Positions 62,125 to 64,000 of a stretch of DNA of 64,000 nt are shown piece by piece. The translations under genes and the position numbers were made by a program. The stretch is taken from positions 48,541 through 112,540 of the forward strand of contig LWTL01000118.1 of assembly GCA_002101235.1 (NCBI GenBank). Direction: 5' to 3'. The notes under the pieces were generated by a model, which was given only the letters and a program-made list of their open reading frames with translations, searched no databases and had not been told where the DNA came from. The DNA is from Cycloclasticus sp. symbiont of Bathymodiolus heckerae (GTDB lineage Bacteria > Pseudomonadota > Gammaproteobacteria > Methylococcales > Cycloclasticaceae). Positions within the stretch are counted from its first letter, which is position 1; each line of letters opens with the position of its first letter.

Positions 62125-62937
62125 TTAAGTTTCAGTGGTTGAACGCTTTCTTTTAGCCTCTTCCCAGAGCCTACCTAAGTCTTCTAAAGAGCTACCCTCA
62201 ACACTCAATCCTCTCTGTTTTAACGCATGCTCGATATATGAAAAACGACCTGAAAACCGTTTATTTGCTTGGCGAAGCGACCATTCTGGATTGATGTCTA
62301 GGTGGCGCGCCAAGTTTATACAGCTAAACAACACATCACCCAATTCTTCCTCTACTCGCTGATGGTTTTCTTGTAGTTTTATTTCATCTTTAAGTTCCGA
62401 TATTTCCTCATCTAACTTTTCAATGACCGGCTCAAGGCTTTGCCAATCAAAACCCACTGATGCTACCTTCTTTTGTAGCTTATACGCTTGGCTCATAGCA
62501 GGTTGATTTGCGCTAACTTGATCAAGAATGCTCTGTGATGCCGCTCCCTTTTCCTTACGTTTAGCCTCTTCCCATTGTTTTGCTAAATCTTCCTTAGCGA
62601 TAGTTTTGCCATCAAAAACGTGCGGATGGCGACGAGTTAGCTTGTCACATATACCTGTCACCACATCGTCAAAAGTAAACAGTTTCTCTTCTTCAGCCAG
62701 CCTTGCATGAAAAACAACGTGAAATAAAAGGTCACCCAGCTCATCTTTTAGAGCAGTCATATCTTTTTGCTGAATAGCCTCAACCACTTCATAAGCTTCT
62801 TCAAGCGTATATGGCGCAATTGTTTCGAAATTTTGCTCCAAATCCCATGGACAACCTTTTTCTGGCTCTCGAAGGCGCGCCATAATAGTTAGCAATTTAT
62901 CCATTTCACTCTTTAAAGCATTATTTCTATTGGGCAT
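62125..62937 (-). CDS. mazG: Nucleoside triphosphate pyrophosphohydrolase MazG
   Basis: Hydrolyses NTPs to NMPs and helps lower ppGpp or clean up damaged nucleotides. Two MazG helical domains are seen: GCPWDLEQNFETIAPYTLEEAYE with ELGDLLFHVVFHARLAEE, then a second set with EELGDVLFSCINLARHLDI. The 270-residue length is normal. It is divergent from the membrane gene to its right. Confidence 0.95.
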   Translation of the reverse strand: MPNRNNALKSEMDKLLTIMARLREPEKGCPWDLEQNFETIAPYTLEEAYEVVEAIQQKDMTALKDELGDLLFHVVFHARLAEEEKLFTFDDVVTGICDKLTRRHPHVFDGKTIAKEDLAKQWEEAKRKEKGAASQSILDQVSANQPAMSQAYKLQKKVASVGFDWQSLEPVIEKLDEEISELKDEIKLQENHQRVEEELGDVLFSCINLARHLDINPEWSLRQANKRFSGRFSYIEHALKQRGLSVEGSSLEDLGRLWEEAKRKRSTTET

Positions 62938-62987
62938 TGTTTGGGTGTGTTAAATTTACGGTTAGCGTTCAATTTGCTTATCATTTT

Positions 62988-63890
62988 ATGTTAAATATCA
63001 TTTGGCTCGGATTTTTTTTCATCGCCTTTCTAACAGGCTTATACCGTTTATTCATACTGGGTGATCACACTGTTTTTAATGAGATAACCCTTGCAACATT
63101 TACCTTATCCAAAACAGCTTTTGAAATCTCTTTAGGTCTCACCGGCGTATTGTGTTTCTGGATGGGCATTATGAAAATTGGTGAGAAAAGCGGCTTTATC
63201 GATCACCTCACCCGTTTTTTAAACCCCTTGCTTAAACGATTAATGCCCGATGTGCCTGACAATCACCCCGCTTTTGGAGCCATGGTGATGAACCTTTCGG
63301 CCAATATGCTGGGCCTAGATAATGCGGCAACCCCTCTGGGTATAAAAGCTATGCAACATTTGCAGACCTTGAATCCGCTAAAAGATACCGCCAGCAATGC
63401 GCAAATTTTATTCTTAGTGATCAATACATCGGCTGTCACATTATTTCCATTAACCATTTTTACTTATCGGGCTCAAATGGGTGCCGCTGACCCAACTGAT
63501 GTGTTCATCCCCATTTTAATTGCCACTTATGCATCCACGATCGCAGGACTTGTCGCTGTTGCCAGCATTCAAAAGATAAAACTTCATGACCCCGTTATAC
63601 TTGCGTATCTAGTTGGTTTTAGCTCCGTTATTGCTGCGATTTTGTTGTATTTTTCACAGCTTGATCAAGTCACCATGCAACGGCAATCTGCACTGATCAG
63701 CAATTTCATTATTTTTACTTTAATCATTAGCTTTATGATTGGCGCTGTAAAACGACGCATTGATGTGTATGACACGTTTATAGAAGGCGCTAAAGAGGGT
63801 TTTCAAACAGCCGTTATGATTATTCCCTATCTTGTAGCCATGTTAGTGGCTATTGGTGTTTTTAGAGCCAGTGGTGTAGTGGTCAAGTAA
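62988..63890 (+). pseudogene. SpmA/SpmB-like nucleoside-recognition membrane protein, 3' end cut by an IS
   Basis: The start is set at ATG 62988 (MLNIIWLGFFFIAFLTGLYR); the longer frame begins at a TTG overlapping mazG. The product has repeated hydrophobic helices and the Gate/nucleoside-recognition marks of SpmA (LNPLLKRLMPDVPDNHPAFGAMVMNLSANMLGLDNAATPLG). A second unit of the SpmB type starts at about residue 235 (FIEGAKEGFQTAVMIIPYLVAMLVAIGVFRASG). Fused SpmA-SpmB proteins run about 410 residues. Here the frame leaves the family after FRASG and stops at 63888-63890 inside an IS end, so about 110 residues are lost. Confidence 0.85.
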
Positions 63891-64000
63891 ATTTGGCCAC
63901 AGTTTTGTATTCAGCCCAGTAGTTTTTCTCCGCAACATTTGGCGATAAGCCATTGTTATGTTGATGAGGCCTGACTTGGCTGTAGTACCCGATTATATAT
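63875..64000 (-). mobile_element. Second IS3-family element, left end only
   Basis: The interrupted membrane gene leaves its family sequence at about 63873-63880, where TAGTGGTCAAGTAAATTTGG begins. This looks like an IS terminal repeat, and a transposase 3' end follows directly on the minus strand. The element continues beyond the window. It differs from the IS at 20641-21877 in both end sequence and transposase. Confidence 0.8.
63883..64000 (-). CDS. IS3-family transposase OrfB, C-terminal part
   Basis: On the minus strand the last 38 codons before the TGA (complement of 63883-63885) read as a typical OrfB ending: IGYYSQVRPHQHNNGLSPNV and then AEKNYWAEYKTVAKFT. The YYNxxRPHxxxGGLSP pattern is the segment after the catalytic Glu. 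The rest lies outside the window. Confidence 0.85.
   Translation of the reverse strand, partial: YIIGYYSQVRPHQHNNGLSPNVAEKNYWAEYKTVAKFT

Overview
The window looks like a chromosomal segment of a moderately AT-rich gammaproteobacterium. The gene set points that way: bamC next to dapA, an ftsK-lolA-rarA cluster, trxB-aat-bpt-infA beside clpSA, nudJ-mnmA-purB, a PhoPQ-like pair, rne back to back with rluC, and ispG. PQQ synthesis genes (pqqD, pqqE), a long-form isocitrate lyase with malate synthase, and protein similarities as I remember them suggest a marine Methylophaga/Cycloclasticus-type lineage (Piscirickettsiaceae and relatives). That placement is inference; no rRNA or tRNA gene was seen to anchor it.

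Layout. 1-1.4 kb: pqqD-pqqE. 1.4-11.4 kb: a MerB-like lyase, an FMN glutamate synthase-like protein, proline iminopeptidase, thiO with a small Cys-rich gene, the msrPQ methionine sulfoxide repair pair with a YheT-like hydrolase, greB-ychJ, a PAS-GGDEF cyclase and two small proteins. 11.4-20.4 kb: purL, a metallo-beta-lactamase-fold protein, bamC and dapA, then a frameshifted peroxiredoxin, a BON-domain protein, a PerM-like permease and a Cys-rich membrane protein. 20.4-25.9 kb: a scrambled accessory region. It holds a 1.24-kb IS3-family element, two large tyrosine recombinase-like genes, the first codons of a third gene in the same operon, and the 5' third of rarA, which the recombinase element has interrupted. 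The IS sits between the first 16 codons of a cation-diffusion-facilitator gene and the first 14 codons of that third gene, so at least one large rearrangement has happened here.

25.9-41.2 kb: lolA-ftsK, alanine dehydrogenase, trxB-aat-bpt, infA, clpSA, an ADP-ribosyltransferase-like protein of unknown role, the glyoxylate shunt operon aceB-aceA, and a divergent LysR regulator with a perfect inverted repeat just before its start codon. 41.7-51.2 kb: nudJ-mnmA-purB, two exported or conserved unknowns, PepSY/response regulator/histidine kinase, then an S49 protease, HAD phosphatase and rluC. 51.3-64 kb: rne with a long leader and strong candidate promoter, a glycerophosphodiesterase, a class V aminotransferase, a periplasmic binding protein translationally coupled to a GGDEF-EAL protein, ispG, a cold shock protein, mazG, and a SpmA/SpmB-like membrane gene cut short by a second IS3-family element that runs off the right edge.

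Most of the window is ordinary housekeeping DNA. The parts worth attention are the rarA-inserted recombinase operon with its chimeric IS junctions, the orphan MerB homologue, the frameshifted peroxiredoxin, the ART-like protein and the substrate-binding-protein/c-di-GMP pair.
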